Source: Macrocybe gigantea
Lineage: Eukaryota > Basidiomycota > Agaricomycetes > Agaricales > Callistosporiaceae
Reading direction: 5' to 3'
Assembly: GCA_011319805.1 (NCBI GenBank)
Contig: SJRY01000077.1
Coordinates: 1 to 64,000, forward strand
DNA: 64,000 nucleotides
The notes under the pieces were generated by a model. That model saw nothing but the letters and a program-made list of their open reading frames with translations. It searched no databases and had not been told where the DNA came from. Positions 37,620 through 50,239 of the stretch are shown piece after piece (within the stretch, counting starts at the first letter, position 1; each line of letters opens with the position of its first letter). The position numbers and the translations under genes were made by a program.

Positions 37620-39843
37620 TCAACTGTCGTTCTTCTCATGCCACCGTCTTTTGTTCTGATCATAGAAATGTTTATTTAGCTAGCGCCTTATATATCTTTG
37701 TTACAATTAAAAGAACAAGGAATGGGAAAGTCATAGCATCGTGCCGAAGCGCTATACACGTTCAGCATTTGCACTCGTCTGGCTTACAAGTGCAGCTGGA
37801 GAAAGAAGCGATATTGTCAGTCCTCAGCGCGACCGATAATAAGAACCTAAAATCCAGCATGCGACGGATACGCACCCAGAGCCGCAGTTGCAAGAGCTAA
37901 CACCGCACTAGAAGGGCTACTATGACCATCGTCTACAATTCAAGGGAACAAGGAGGCTTACGGCGCCTGCCATCTTTGGAAGCAAGTTGTGATAGTGGTA
38001 GTATTGGTTTGTGAGGTCGGTTGTGATTTATTGAGAAAGACTCGAGAACTGGGAATGCGACAGAGATTCCGCAGGCCTTTTATGCCTCTCAGGATGACGG
38101 TTTGGGCATATTTGCTGTGTCATGCGCAGGCAACAAAAGTGAGCAATTGACTCGGGCTTCTTGGTCAGGCGCGTCGTCCAGAAAATAACTCGTCCGCACA
38201 AATAGCTCAACGATGACTTGCTGTGAAATAAGGTCATGCTTCCTCGTTGGCTGATGCGGAAGATGATCACCTGTGGACGATCGTCCGCGTTTGGCCAATC
38301 ATTCTTGTGCGATGGCCGATCTTCAGATTTGTTGGTGGCATATGGTCATGTCAAGCGGACGTTGCGCGGTCTGGAAATTTCGAGGTCAGCGCAGATGTGG
38401 GGGGTTGCCCGTGTGAGTGGTGGTTCTGCCGTTTTGTTGCGATGCTTCAGATGCCGTTCGAATTGACGACGCTTGGGTCGGTCTCAAACTGTGTTCGAGA
38501 AGGTCCCGGGCTATTTATCAACGATGTTCAGTGACTTGTAGACCTGCAGGCTACGTGTAAGAAAGAGGGTAAACACGGAATCGCCGAGCTGGATGAGCTC
38601 TACTGACAAACCTTCAAACAATGTCGATGTACATGTGACTAAGTATGATGAACGATTAAGTATAATTGTCACCCACAACACCAACGTGTCGAGGCTCTGC
38701 ATTCAGCTTCGACCTAATCTACAGTCATCTTCTGGTTTTCCGCAATTTGATGAAGCTTGTCGAATATGCGTGGAGCATCATCGTGACAACCTACAGTATG
38801 GTTGACATGTCGGACTAGACAGGGAAACATACAACTACAGAAAGGAGGCGCATGCTCTATTTGTCCAAAAACGACGCATCTTGATTGATTCAGAGGACAT
38901 GACATGAAGAGGTTCATGGACAGACAGTTCCTCAAATGTGAGTTTGCTCTCCACTCTATATTTTAATTGCGCACTACATGTTCCTATTCCAGCAATGTCT
39001 GGCACGCTTCGCAAACTCGATACCATTGAATTGCAGTTGTCCAATGGCCGGATGACGTTGATATGTATACGTCTGCCTCGTACATATGTTGATTGCTTAC
39101 TCATGATGAACCATAATTAAAGTCTCACATTCAAGAATTATCCAAATTCCGAAGGCTTACATCCATTACACTCTATGTGGACGAGGCAAGCTGTTATCTA
39201 CTTGAAATCGGACCCAGAGCCGTTCATCGACAAAGCGAAGCGAATCCTTAAAGCCAAAGCTTGTCGCAGAAATGAGAGTCAGTCAACAGCAAAGATGACA
39301 TTGACGATCATGAGAAGGGCTTGGATGTTATTCTCCTGACCCTACTGTTCAACAATAGCGATTGCGTTCTGAACTCACGTCGCGCTTAGCCGCTTGTTTT
39401 GATTTGTGTGGCCTTTGTAGGGCAAGTTTCCAAACTGAAGTTTTGACTTTCAATCTCCTTTCCGTGCTGTAAGGTTATCGAAATGCGCAGAGCCACTGGC
39501 TGGTGCATTCTCTTGATGATGTCTGACGGACCACTTTTTGAATGAGGTTTTGGTTTGCTTCAGCCATGACTCAAAGTTGCGGTAACACACGACTTCATCC
39601 TGATCATATCTGTGTTTTAGGAACGCCACATCGCTGTGGTATAAATGCGGAATACTTCGCAGTATGCCACCCATCACTATCCCACGTCTTGCCAATCGCT
39701 GCTGCGCCACAGCATGTGCGTGAACGAGCTGTGATTAGGCTGGGTGCCTGATGTCGTTCGACTTGTCTTGCGTCGTTTTCTGCGGCCTTTCACGACTCGT
39801 TTCACAGCGCCAACGAATAGAAGCTTAATTTTCCTGATACGCG
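37620..39843. other. Region without recognisable gene
   Basis: Several short frames but none with a recognised domain. The longest minus-strand candidate (39710-39450; reads YDQDEVVCYRNFESWLKQ) might be a small gene or relic. The right end holds the promoter of the F-box gene. Confidence 0.3.
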
Positions 39844-41424
39844 ATGGGGATCGATGACGTTCCCCTTGACATTTGGTATCTCATATGCGACTACCTGTCG
39901 ATGCAATGCATATTCTCCCTGAGATTGGTACGTGGTAAATTTCTCTCATCCCCTTCATATGATGCGAGTCACGGTCCCCACAGGTCAACAGAAAGCTGCG
40001 TGCGGCACTGTCCGACAGTTCAATTTGGTGCCAGGCTCTACGCAAGATTTCCACTATTACTCCTGTCATCCCGCATCCCGCATCAGTCAATCCACTCCAT
40101 GTGGCCTTTCAGACGACACGTCTGGATGCCCTCTGGAACAAAAGACCGGTTTCAAAACGCGTTTGCCGATCCAGTCAAGGGAACGCGATACGCGCTCAAC
40201 TGCTTCCCGGTGGCACTCACATTGCTGTACTGCTGGGAGATGGAACCGTTACAATACGCCGGACGACCACTTTAGATACAGAGCCAGCCATAACTCTGGA
40301 ACCTCCGCGAAATGTCTATGATGGAGAAACTACCATGCAAATTTCGTTGTCTTCTTCTGGGGAAATTCTTATCACGACTCTGTGCGTCTCGAACGATACC
40401 AAGCTTCGATGGGGGTCGACTAACTTTTTATCCTCACCATCAGGACCACCTCTCGATTTAATTACAAATCTGAGCTTACCGTCTACAAGCTTGATTCATC
40501 TATTTCAAAGGCCTTTCGATCAGCGACCGTTTTCTCGTCGGAGAGGATCTATCATTTTGCGGCTGAAGGTGATTTGCTCGCGTATGGATTATATGGAGGA
40601 CCCTGGCCCAAAGAAATGCATGAAATTCATATTTGCGACCTTTTGGACATGGCAAAGGAGGAAATCTCGTTCTTCGTCCCTCCAGGCTATAAATTTGGCG
40701 ATAGAGTGAGTGTTGCACACGCCAAATTGATAGCTGCGCCTGAGCAGATGCGCAACAGTTTTATCACCCAACGACGATATCGATCCTTTCCCCCAGAATA
40801 CTCTTGCTTTCCGACACGTACGAAATCCGCCTGTTTCACATCCCCCAAGATCGTGCCCAGCCGAAAGAGATCTTGCACGAGTATTGGTACAGCGCTTTGT
40901 GGAACAATCACAAGCATGGGGCTGAGGCGGTCACCAGCCCGATTGTGTGGAACGAACCTCGTGGACATCATATTGGATTGGTCGCCATCCAAGCGCTGGA
41001 CCGCCTGTACCTTCTGTCGCCTTCCTCTAGACCGGAGCGATGCCATCTCATGAGCTGTGATATCCAGAACGTGCCGCTGGCCACCTCCATCAAATCGGCA
41101 ATTAGTCCAAGGCGGATGTTTTGGACGCTTGCACATAGAGATGCTGCCTGAATACCTCATCTGGACGTCAGATCTGGTAGTATACATCATGACCTTTTTC
41201 CGCATCTCCAAAGGCCAGAGGGCCATCTCCCGAAAGGGCTGGTGCAAGGATCGTCTCGCCGTGGGGAATGTTACCTTCTGGTGAACGAAGACTTTGGTCA
41301 TGAAGTCTTGGATCTGTCATGGGACGAGGATTCTGGACAAATGGCAGTCCTTACATCTTCGCCACTCGGAGCTGGGCTCTGTCAGGCCGGCAATGTGCTG
41401 TCTGTATACAGACTTCAAGAGTAG
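39844..41424 (+). CDS. F-box domain protein
   Basis: The start gives MGIDDVPLDIWYLICDYLSM, then CIFSLRLV and, after an intron at about 39930-39983, VNRKLRAALSD: a standard F-box, which docks proteins to Skp1 in SCF ubiquitin ligases. The remainder is a beta-rich, propeller-like region with repeated strands (AQLLPGGTHIAVLLGDGTV, MQISLSSSGEILITTL, EMHEIHICDLL, ILLLSDTYEIRLFHIPQ, LYLLSPSSRPERCHLMS, EVLDLSWDEDSGQMAVLTSS) ending ...LSVYRLQE. The pattern suggests a WD40-like propeller with no clear WD signature; target unknown. A missing C in CCCCC at 40790-40794 breaks the frame. The 3' end faces the dynein tail gene. Confidence 0.75.
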
Positions 41425-41621
41425 TGTCCTTGGATATGGTGTTATTCAGCGCTTGTATTCCTAGATTACGTTCCTGTACACATAAGAGTCAATGAAAACA
41501 TAATAAAAGAGAAAGGAATGATTCGTGAAGTATGGCTAGACTCATACATAGTTGGGGGTATTCGGAAATGAAAAGAAGGAATGAAAGGAATGACAAATAA
41601 ATGGAGAACAGCAAGCCATCA

Positions 41622-44600
41622 TTAAAACCTTCGCCCACCGCCGACGAGCCCTTCGATAGAATGATGCTCCAAATCATTCCTGGCTTTCAAAATAGCGGCG
41701 TGCATTTCTTTCATGGCGTTTCCGAGCTTCACGCCGAACCGGCTGAGGATGTCTCGTTGCCATGCATCGTACTTGGCGTTCACCCTCGCTTGGACTTGCT
41801 CATAGTCGATGACACATACGCCGAATGATTTCTGTGTGTCTGACGTGTCGAATGTCGAACGCGCTTTTTTGATCTCGGTAAGGAGTTGCTGCCAGCTGGC
41901 GAGCGAATCTCCCAATCGGTTGAAGACGTACTCGGCTTCCAAATCCCATAGCGATTGGAACTGGAGCCATTTTGCAACGTAGTCTTTTAGTTGCTGAACT
42001 TTCACCTCGATCAAAGTAAATGGCCGTTCGAGGGTGTTGTCGGAGAAGCGCGTTAGCTGATTATGGGATGAGGTGAATACCTTTATGAAGAAATCGGGCC
42101 TTATTTACCAGAGAAGTGTACGTCGTTTCCAGATTTGACAAGCCCTGCATTTGTAGACCGATCTCGTATCTGGAGCTTTGAATACGATGCAGACGGCATA
42201 CGACGCCTAGACAGCATCTCAGCAAGCAGTGCAAGAAACGGGCTCAAACAGCTACCTATCCAGTCGTGGAGCTGTCTTATCCAGGTCGCGCGAGCATATT
42301 CTATTGGTGGATCTAGGAAGATGACCTGATTTTGTATCCGTATTTCATGGACAATGGGTTTCACAGCCATGTGCGTCTCCATGAACTGCAAACGAAGCAT
42401 CATCAGTCTCCCATGTCTCGACCAAACAGGGAAGGTTTGCAAACCTTCTCTTCTTTCAGTCGCTTATCCCCACGCCTCTTGCTGACCAAGTCACGAAGTG
42501 GAGTGTATCACGTCGTGTGTCGCCATCATCTGTACGGTCAAATTCGGAACACCAGACTTGTATGATTTGAGTCAACGCTGTAGCAGGATCGTCTCTATCT
42601 TCTTATCAAGTTCCCCGACCCAGTGCTCGAGGTTAGCATAGCCCTCCAGATTTAGACGGTCAATCTAGTTGTAACCTACGTTAACCGAGAACTCGAGCGA
42701 AATTTCGAGGGCTTACGGCAGCTTGAATTTTTCCCAAGAGTTCCGAAAACGCCTCCGTGGTATACGAGCATGTGGAGAGGTCTTCAACCGCGCGCATAAT
42801 GTCTTTGTATAGGTCGATGACGTTGTTCGTCTTGTCCTGTAAGAGGTGAAGATATTTTACCGACAGGAAGCAGCGATGGCATGGAACGTACCTGCAACAC
42901 GGAAACAACGCTAGCGAATTCGCGGACGAACTGGATATGACGGTTGTCTCGTGCATCGGCGCTAGATACATAACGGGATGTGTCGTATTGATTGACAAAG
43001 TGATCCCATCGGATGTTCATGCCTTGACATTGCAAACGGGAAAGATCAGTAAAAGCCAAAATACTTATGACGCCATCCTGCATACCTTTGGCGATCATCC
43101 TCTGTGATTCGTTTCTGTACTCTGCCATGAGCCATTCGATCCCCTTGTTGTTCTCGATCAAATCCAGCGTCTGCCCATACGTCCTGACAGTCTCCATTAG
43201 ACTGACAGCATGGGGATACACCCTCTTCGCGTCTTTGGCCATGTTAGTGATGGCATGTGGAACCTGGAAGTTCAGCCAGAGCAAGTTCCGGACCTCCTTA
43301 AACAAAGTGATGATCTGCGGGTCGAAATTGACGGCAGCTGGAAGCCTCCTCCGCGAAGTCGGACGATCTCGAACAGACGTCCGTCGACGCTCATATTACG
43401 CCTGTTGATGTCGTAAAACCACGCCTCAAAAACGGGCCGCGTATCTAGCTTCTTGCGGAAGGCACTGCTCTCGGATTGTAGTTTCTGACCTTCAGCGTAC
43501 AGCTCCCATCCTTTTCCGAGGACGTCCTCGACGCGCTTCATGTATGTCAGAAGCTGGCGCTCGATTTGCCGTGCCCAGATTATGGCGCCCGCGATGGGAG
43601 GAAGGTCCCGCATCTGCGACATGTGGTAGGCTTCTGAGAAGCGGTATTGTGTTTTGAACTGCGAAAGCATGAGATACATGTCGTAAGATCAGAAATGCTA
43701 TGAAACTCACCTTGTCATGCAAGTGTTTGATGTCTTCCTTGACGGAGTCGATGAGTTGCGTCTGATATTCTTGGATTGCACCACGGATCTACGAATAGTA
43801 TCAGCAATCAGAGCATACCTATGTATAGCACAATCAATCATACCTTTGGACGGACGAACAACGCATTGAACTTGGAGAATACCCGGAACATCTCGTTGGC
43901 GTTGCGAGCCGTGCCGAGTCTATCGCGCAATCGAGCGATAATCTGGTTCTCGACACGCGATACTCGCTCATTGTATGCATTTTCTGCTGCCATCCAGATC
44001 TCCATACCCTCTGAAAACGTTTTAAGCAAGGAACGCGAGGAAGACAAGCAATTTACTTACCGACCGACACGTCCAAAACGTCGATGCCCTTGACGACTTC
44101 GTACGCTTCTTTGACTTCCTCCTCCATGTCCATGCCACCGACTTCCATCCCGACGCCGCCCAGACCCTTCGTTGGACCCGTCATGACAGCCAACTGTTCG
44201 TGCTGCTTTCTCCAGTCTCTCAGATATCTCACCCGTTCTTGCAACTTCGCATGCGCAGGAACGACCTTGATGGGTATGAACTTCTCGGCCCGTTTCCTCG
44301 TCACTTCGCGAGCGACGTTTGTAAAATCTTTGACCGAGTCGTCCCAAGTGCGGAAGATGTTCATAGTTTGAGAAAGCAGTCGCTCAAATGTTTCGTATGG
44401 AGTGTAAGGGAGTCGGTGTGATGTCAGGATGCGGAGCAGCTGATCATTGAAATCGCGGGAGATGGCTTCGACAAGAGGAAGGGCACGGCGGATGGGGTAG
44501 GGGGATAATCGAAGCTTGCGGTTGATGTGTTGGAAGATGAGAAGGAGAGACTCTTGAATCTTATCGAGATCTGTTGCTGAAAGGAGTTCGTTGAGGGGAA

Positions 44601-45954
44601 AATCTTTCATCAGTTGGTTGTACTTGTGAACTGGCATACGCAAATGTTAGCAACGAGCCTGGTATTCAAACACGCCAGGCAACGCACCAAGGTCCGTCGC
44701 ATCCTTCAGACCGGTATCGGCAATAAAACTGACCGTTGCACGGAAACGTTTCGCATTCCTCAAACAGTTTATGACCATGTTGACTTCATCACTACGTAGT
44801 TGCGTCTCTATGTTATCCAAAGCGCGTTCAAGACTGAGCCAAAAGTTGATTTCCTGGGAGGCAGTTCCAGAAGAGACATCCCGAGTGAGTTTTGTGACAG
44901 ATTGAATGGCCTTGATCCAAGAGTTGACGTGTGCATGCAGGGTATTCAGGAAGCTAGAATCATTGAGGAGTTTGGGAGGTATATGGGAGAGGTTGGGAGC
45001 CGTTGCGGTAGCCTGAGCCTACGAAAACGTCAAAATGGCGTAAACAACCTCAATCGTCGGACCAACCTGCTCAACAGCTCGTTGTATGATCGGGTGTATT
45101 ACAAGGTGTGTTTCCGGGATTTCAACGTTTTGTTGTAGGTGTAAAAGGGACAGCTCCAGCTCGGCGAATTTCTTTTTCGTCATCGGAATACCCATTCTCG
45201 TATCACCGCCATCTTTCCCGGCCGTCTTTGCGCCGACGTATGCGTCGAACCATGGCTTCACACCACAACTGACCACTGCGTGCAAGCTTTCGTATGGTGT
45301 TTCCTGGTCGCCAAATAAGTTGAGGAAATGGAGTTGAGACGCGAGAGGCGTGAGAGGATCGAGCGTCGGACCGCGCTTGATCAGAGCCAGTGTTGTTACA
45401 TAGGAAGGATGATACGCGAGTTGTGAGGTCAGACGGTATGTGTACGTCGGAGGTGCATCGTCTTTAGGAAGGCCGCCGTTTCAGCCTATGCCACGTCGAA
45501 CAACTTAAAAAAGTCCGAGCGTGAACGCACCTTCCACTTCGTCCTTGACTTTGACAACATACAGCGCCCCTCCGCTGTCAGCAGCAAAGCGCGCCACGCG
45601 CTCGTCAAATTCGTGATCGAAGATGTCCTCTAGCTCCTGCGGCGCAGCCCCAATGACGGGCGGAAGCAATGCGAGCAAATACGCGCGAAATATCTCAGAG
45701 TCGAAAGGCGGAGCGGTCGATTCGGCCGGTTGATCGTGGTTCAGAGTCCCGTTCGTCGATGCCGTCAAAGCGTTGTTCAGCGGAGACTCCATTTCGACCG
45801 TTACGCGTGAAGTAATCGATTCGACTAACGAGCTGACGCTTTTTGTGCTAGGCAGTGCTTTCGTCCAGAACCCGAGAGTCGAAAGAACCCGCCGCGGAGG
45901 AGTACGTCGGTATGTCGTGAAATACTGTTGGAAAAGACCCGTTTCAGTCGCCAT
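41622..45954 (-). CDS. dhc1: Cytoplasmic dynein heavy chain, tail-only gene
   Basis: Encodes the N-terminal tail (DHC_N1) of the cytoplasmic dynein 1 heavy chain, which dimerises and binds intermediate chains. Recognisable blocks: [18 protein letters not shown] (near 43880-43790), [114 protein letters not shown], and finally [16 protein letters not shown] with [14 protein letters not shown]. The protein then ends [16 protein letters not shown] and stops at the point where other dyneins enter the linker and motor. Only 200 bases separate it from the facing F-box gene, so the AAA motor is not here. A motor gene elsewhere is expected, as reported in agaricomycetes. A missing base near 43332-43336 interrupts GGGFQL and [11 protein letters not shown]. 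About 15 introns. Confidence 0.87.
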
Positions 45955-46551
45955 GTCCTTGCCTCCCTTGACGGAAGATATCAGTGGGTGAGTTGAATCC
46001 AGCGACTCACATATCGTTAAAATTGCACGAGCTGCGCGACAGAAACGAGGCGGCCGCGAGTCTCCAATGGACCTGAGTTGCGGACTCTTGGGCTCCTTGC
46101 TGGTGACTGCGAGGAGGAAGAATATTTGTGGTTGTTTTGATCTTTTCCTCTTTCATCTTCCTCGACCTCCACTGCTTCCCTCAAATTAGAGCTCGTTCGT
46201 GTCGAATTGCTCAATTGTGTTTCATTGCGGAGAATATGGAGCATATTTCGTACTGTAAACTGGGGAAGTTCGAAATCGGATCATAGGACAAAACCCTTGC
46301 CCTGGGATGACACGCAGTTGCCGGCGTGTGTCGATCGATGATAAATTTTCTCCCTCTACTTCGTTCACCACACGAGCTTACGGGGGGTCTTTACTCATGT
46401 GTGACCCGATAAAGGACATCCGCGTCGTTTGATAAACTAAGATGCTCTTTGAATCACTATAACTCGCTTCACGCCACACACAAAATGTATGGCCGAATAC
46501 ATACCCACATCTCTCACGAACCAGACTGACATGAATAGCCAACAGTCGAAT
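45955..46551. other. Intergenic region upstream of dhc1
   Basis: Probably carries the dhc1 promoter; it also receives the 3' end of the ChaC-like gene. A short open frame at 46244-46017 on minus is Ser/Glu-rich and not recognised. Confidence 0.4.
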
Positions 46552-47857
46552 TCAGTTGCGTACATGATTACTATCCAGTTCTTTGACCTTAATCTGCCAC
46601 CCGCGATCGTGATATTTAGCTCAGGTTCGGGCGCACAGAAGACAACTTGACTTACCTCAAGGGCGTAAAGGTGGGAATCGTATGAGTTGGGCGATAGCTG
46701 TCTGATCGCAGCAGCCAGGCTGTACAGATAATCCTGCATTTCAGAAATGTCAGAAGAATGGTTCGGTAAAACAAAGGCCGAAGTACCTTGTTATGACCGG
46801 ACGGACCTATGGATCTCCAAATCGTACAAGCAAGCTCATCCAATGGCTCGCTACCGACTGCCAACAGAGGTTCAGAAGATGAGCATAAATAGCTGCGAAT
46901 TGACGCACTGAACGAGGGGTTATCGTTTCGTCCAACATAACACTATCGACGGATTTTCAGGGAACGTTGCTTCCGCTCAATTACAGTGGACTCACGTATG
47001 CCTAATCATACTCATCAGCATCTAACCTTGACGATCATCAGCCTCGAGGACTCACTCTACTTATGATGACCTTCTCTTCGCCATCCTCTATGCCGTAAAT
47101 GTCGATCTCTTCCATAGTGTATCCGTCCTGGAGGTATGTCGTCATTACATTACAAGTCCGAGTTGTGGATCAAAGGCGGACCTTTTCTCTATAATCTACA
47201 AAAGTAATCAAGGTGAGTTCGGCTCTGCATTGACCACGGGACTGATCAGCGGCGACTTAGGCATTCGCACCAAGGTAGTCGCGGACTTCAGCGACATAAG
47301 CCGGGTCTATTGTGTATGCAACACCTGGTATTTTCCGAGTGAATTCGTTGTTCATCAGCACCTTCCTAAAGATACCCACCCCAAACGATATCTTCGTCCG
47401 GAAATGGATCCTGCTCCACTAGATCGTAAGTAATGAGCATCAATGGATAGAATAGTGTCCTTACAGAGTCCGAAAACTTGTCCCATTCTTGCTTGTGAAT
47501 CAGCGTAACCACCCTCCCTGGATTCTAAAAACGTTAGAATGAATTTGAACGAACCAAGGATCACCAAACTTACTCGAGGAGTCCCTCTATGATCATGCGA
47601 CATTTGGGCGAAACGGCGCACATAACCCTTTAAAAAGCCAGAGACTATAGACATTCCTTTCAATACGCATTCTCGGGCGTCAGAGGTTCGACGAGAAACC
47701 TTGAGAAATCGTATGCGGGGGAGGCTTCAGGTAATCTATGTCGGTCGTATATTCAAATAAACCGCGTTCGTGAGGAAATTACCTTGAAGATAAGCGATCC
47801 ATATCCGAATACCACAAATGATTCTGTGGGTAGTTCCTCTAATGGTTTATCATCCAT
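46552..47857 (-). CDS. GCG1: ChaC-type glutathione-specific gamma-glutamylcyclotransferase
   Basis: Cleaves glutathione to 5-oxoproline and Cys-Gly in the cytosol (ChaC2/Gcg1 family). The start gives MDDKPLEELPTESF followed by VVFGYGSLIFK, the substrate-binding loop of the fold. After an intron come LKGYVRRFAQMSHDHRGTP (47640-47584), NPGRVVTLI-like sequence (near 47520-47495), DPFPDEDIVWG (47412-47380), GYTMEEIDIYGIEDGEEKVI (near 47130-47065), VYVGRNDNPSF, then EPLDELACTIWRSIGPSGHN (46850-46792), DYLYSLAAAIRQLSPNSYDS with HLYALE. The final exon reads VKELDSNHVRN to the stop at 46552. About eight short introns and no frame break seen. Confidence 0.88.
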
Positions 47858-50239
47858 GGCGGGGGCCGCCTAAAGTCCCCACAGCACCTGGAGAAACAGC
47901 AGAGGCCGCTGGTTAACTCGATGGATCAAACGGACAATGGATCGCAGATGGAGGGCGATTACAAATGCGGTTATGTAATGTCATTCCTCCCTAATCCACT
48001 TGAACTACGTAGGCCATCAACATCTTCTAGCTTTGATCCAAGCCTGTGTCATCCTGAAGAATTATTCTTTAAACGACATTTCAGGGCTATGGTTTTCCTT
48101 TTTGCGCAGTCACTAGCGATCTGTCAATGTCATACCATGGGACTGGACTCGATGCCCATTTTTCGCAGAAACTACTCGAACAAATCGACTACGTCCTCTC
48201 GGCCTCGTTTCTTGACCAGGCTACCATGCTCCGCCTTAAATCCTAGGCCCAGCCATACTCCGCTAACGTTTAGCGCTTTAGAGTGCGCTGTGAAAAGAGG
48301 GCCACATTTTCCTTTGCCAGGTGGAGGACGTCTGACCGCTGATAACCAGATATACGGTCCTAATGCACAGAACTCACCTATAACGCGCGTTGTGTATTCT
48401 TGCATGAAAGGAACGCTCTAGGAATATAAGTGGCTGACCTTGACAGCAACTTTCCTGGTGCGCAAGAGCAAAACTCACGATTCGAGATTCTCCATGTTAT
48501 CAAGCTCGGGGGTGCTAGCTGCCTGAACATGATCTCAGTGTCTTCGAATTGGCCCAGAAATGTGCCCCTGGTCCTGCCAGCCATCGAGATAACTTCTTAC
48601 AACATGCTCGGCCGATATCTGCACTGAAAACACGTTACTGCAGCTCCACAATGACGACCGTCATCTGATTGTGGAGCTCATTGTCGGATGCATCTCTTCT
48701 CCGGGGATGTGATGCCCGCATTGTAATGAAAGGATGGGGCCAGTCATCTCATCACGCCGCGTTGACCGCATTCTAGCGTTGTTGTAGCCCTGCGGCGGCC
48801 ACGGATGGTACCGCACAGGTACGGAATATCTTTTCCCAAGCCATGGCGCAATGTATTCTGATTTGAACCGATGCGGTCACACGCGATGTGGTTATGACAG
48901 GCGTTCTCCGGCTCCTCCAGGCGCCCTCTAGTTTTGTCCAATAATCGTCATCCACGGCCCTGACGAAAAAAAAAATCAGTCAGGTGCTGACCCCATGTCA
49001 GAGACCGTCGCAGAAGCTTTGCTTTTGAACGAAACTGAATTGTTGACATCGACGCTACCTCATGCCAACTGACCTGGGGCAGACCTTCTGTACTCTCGCT
49101 CCTGACAGGAATTCAGTCAGGTATACAGGTAACACAGCCCAATGACCCCACGTCATGAATTTACAACCCTGCTCCGCTATTGTTTGCTCGTTCGACAAAA
49201 GATGCGAGGGTTTCCACGCGGTTCCAGAGTCAGCTACATACTATACGGCAAGTGACACCACGCGATGGATATTCGTCGCAAATTACTTGTCGACGTCACA
49301 GATACACTGGCGCTCTGTCTGATTTGCACTACCTTGCGAAGCGCCGGCCTCGGCGGTATCCACGAAGCTGCCAGACCTTGTCCGCATTGACCACGGACAC
49401 CTTTCGTGATATTTCATGCCGGGTGCTCTGTTCAGCGCATGCATTAACGAACCAACTCTCAGACGAGTTAGCGTGAATTCTCTTAACTCCTCTCCAAGCC
49501 TAAATTCCTTGGCCTCTCACATTTAACATCTAAGTTACTAGGTCTTCCTTCCATATGGCCTTACACGACGTCATTCTGGCCCAGACTTTGACGATGGGTT
49601 GTCCTATGTCATTCTGATGAGGAATTCAGCCTTTAGCTGTGCATGGCATCACAGGGACGAATTTCCATGCGTCCGGTTATCGCTGGCTTTGCCAGTCAGT
49701 GGTATGCATCTTTGATCAAACTCCGTACCAAGGAGATGACCAAGAGGAGCGGTAAAATCCGCGAAAACACGTCGACGACTTTGCGCATTTGCAGTGACTT
49801 GCCGATGGTAAACCGATTCTGGACCTTCGCGCCTGCCTTCGCCACTCTAAGGACGGACTCAATCTTCCTTCCAACCCTTGTCCCTGCAAAATGACACATC
49901 AGTTATAGACAACAACTCGGAGTATGGATGACCAGCCATGTCGACCGAACAAATCGGTCCAGGGGCAACACATTGTGGATCCTTGGCTTTGAGTCCGCCG
50001 CCGATTCAGGATTTTGGCTCGAAAGAACAGACGCTGTGACGCAATACTTGCTCCACACCAGTTGGCTGAGTCATCGATCACATTTCAAAATTTACCCCCG
50101 ATAAGATTAGATCGCCCTGACGGAACTTGCGTGACTCGATGAAAATCTCTCGACTTTAAAGCGCGCCTTTCTTTTTTCTTCCATACCAACCATAGAGTGT
50201 TTTTCTTATCTCCTCGCATTTTAGATTTTCATCTCAGAC
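47858..50239. other. Region without recognisable gene
   Basis: Contains an open frame of 166 codons at 47921-48421 (+) and antisense frames of similar size, with no domain recognised on either strand. The last 100 bases include CT-rich sequence (50165-50230) ahead of the aminotransferase start. Confidence 0.3.

Noticed and set aside
41622..45954. Dynein gene as a truncated pseudogene
   Set aside because: The reading is conserved to the last codons and splice sites are intact. A two-gene dynein heavy chain is known in agaricomycetes.
47921..48421. 166-codon plus-strand open frame
   Set aside because: No domain, composition or splice pattern supports it, and antisense frames of similar quality overlap it.
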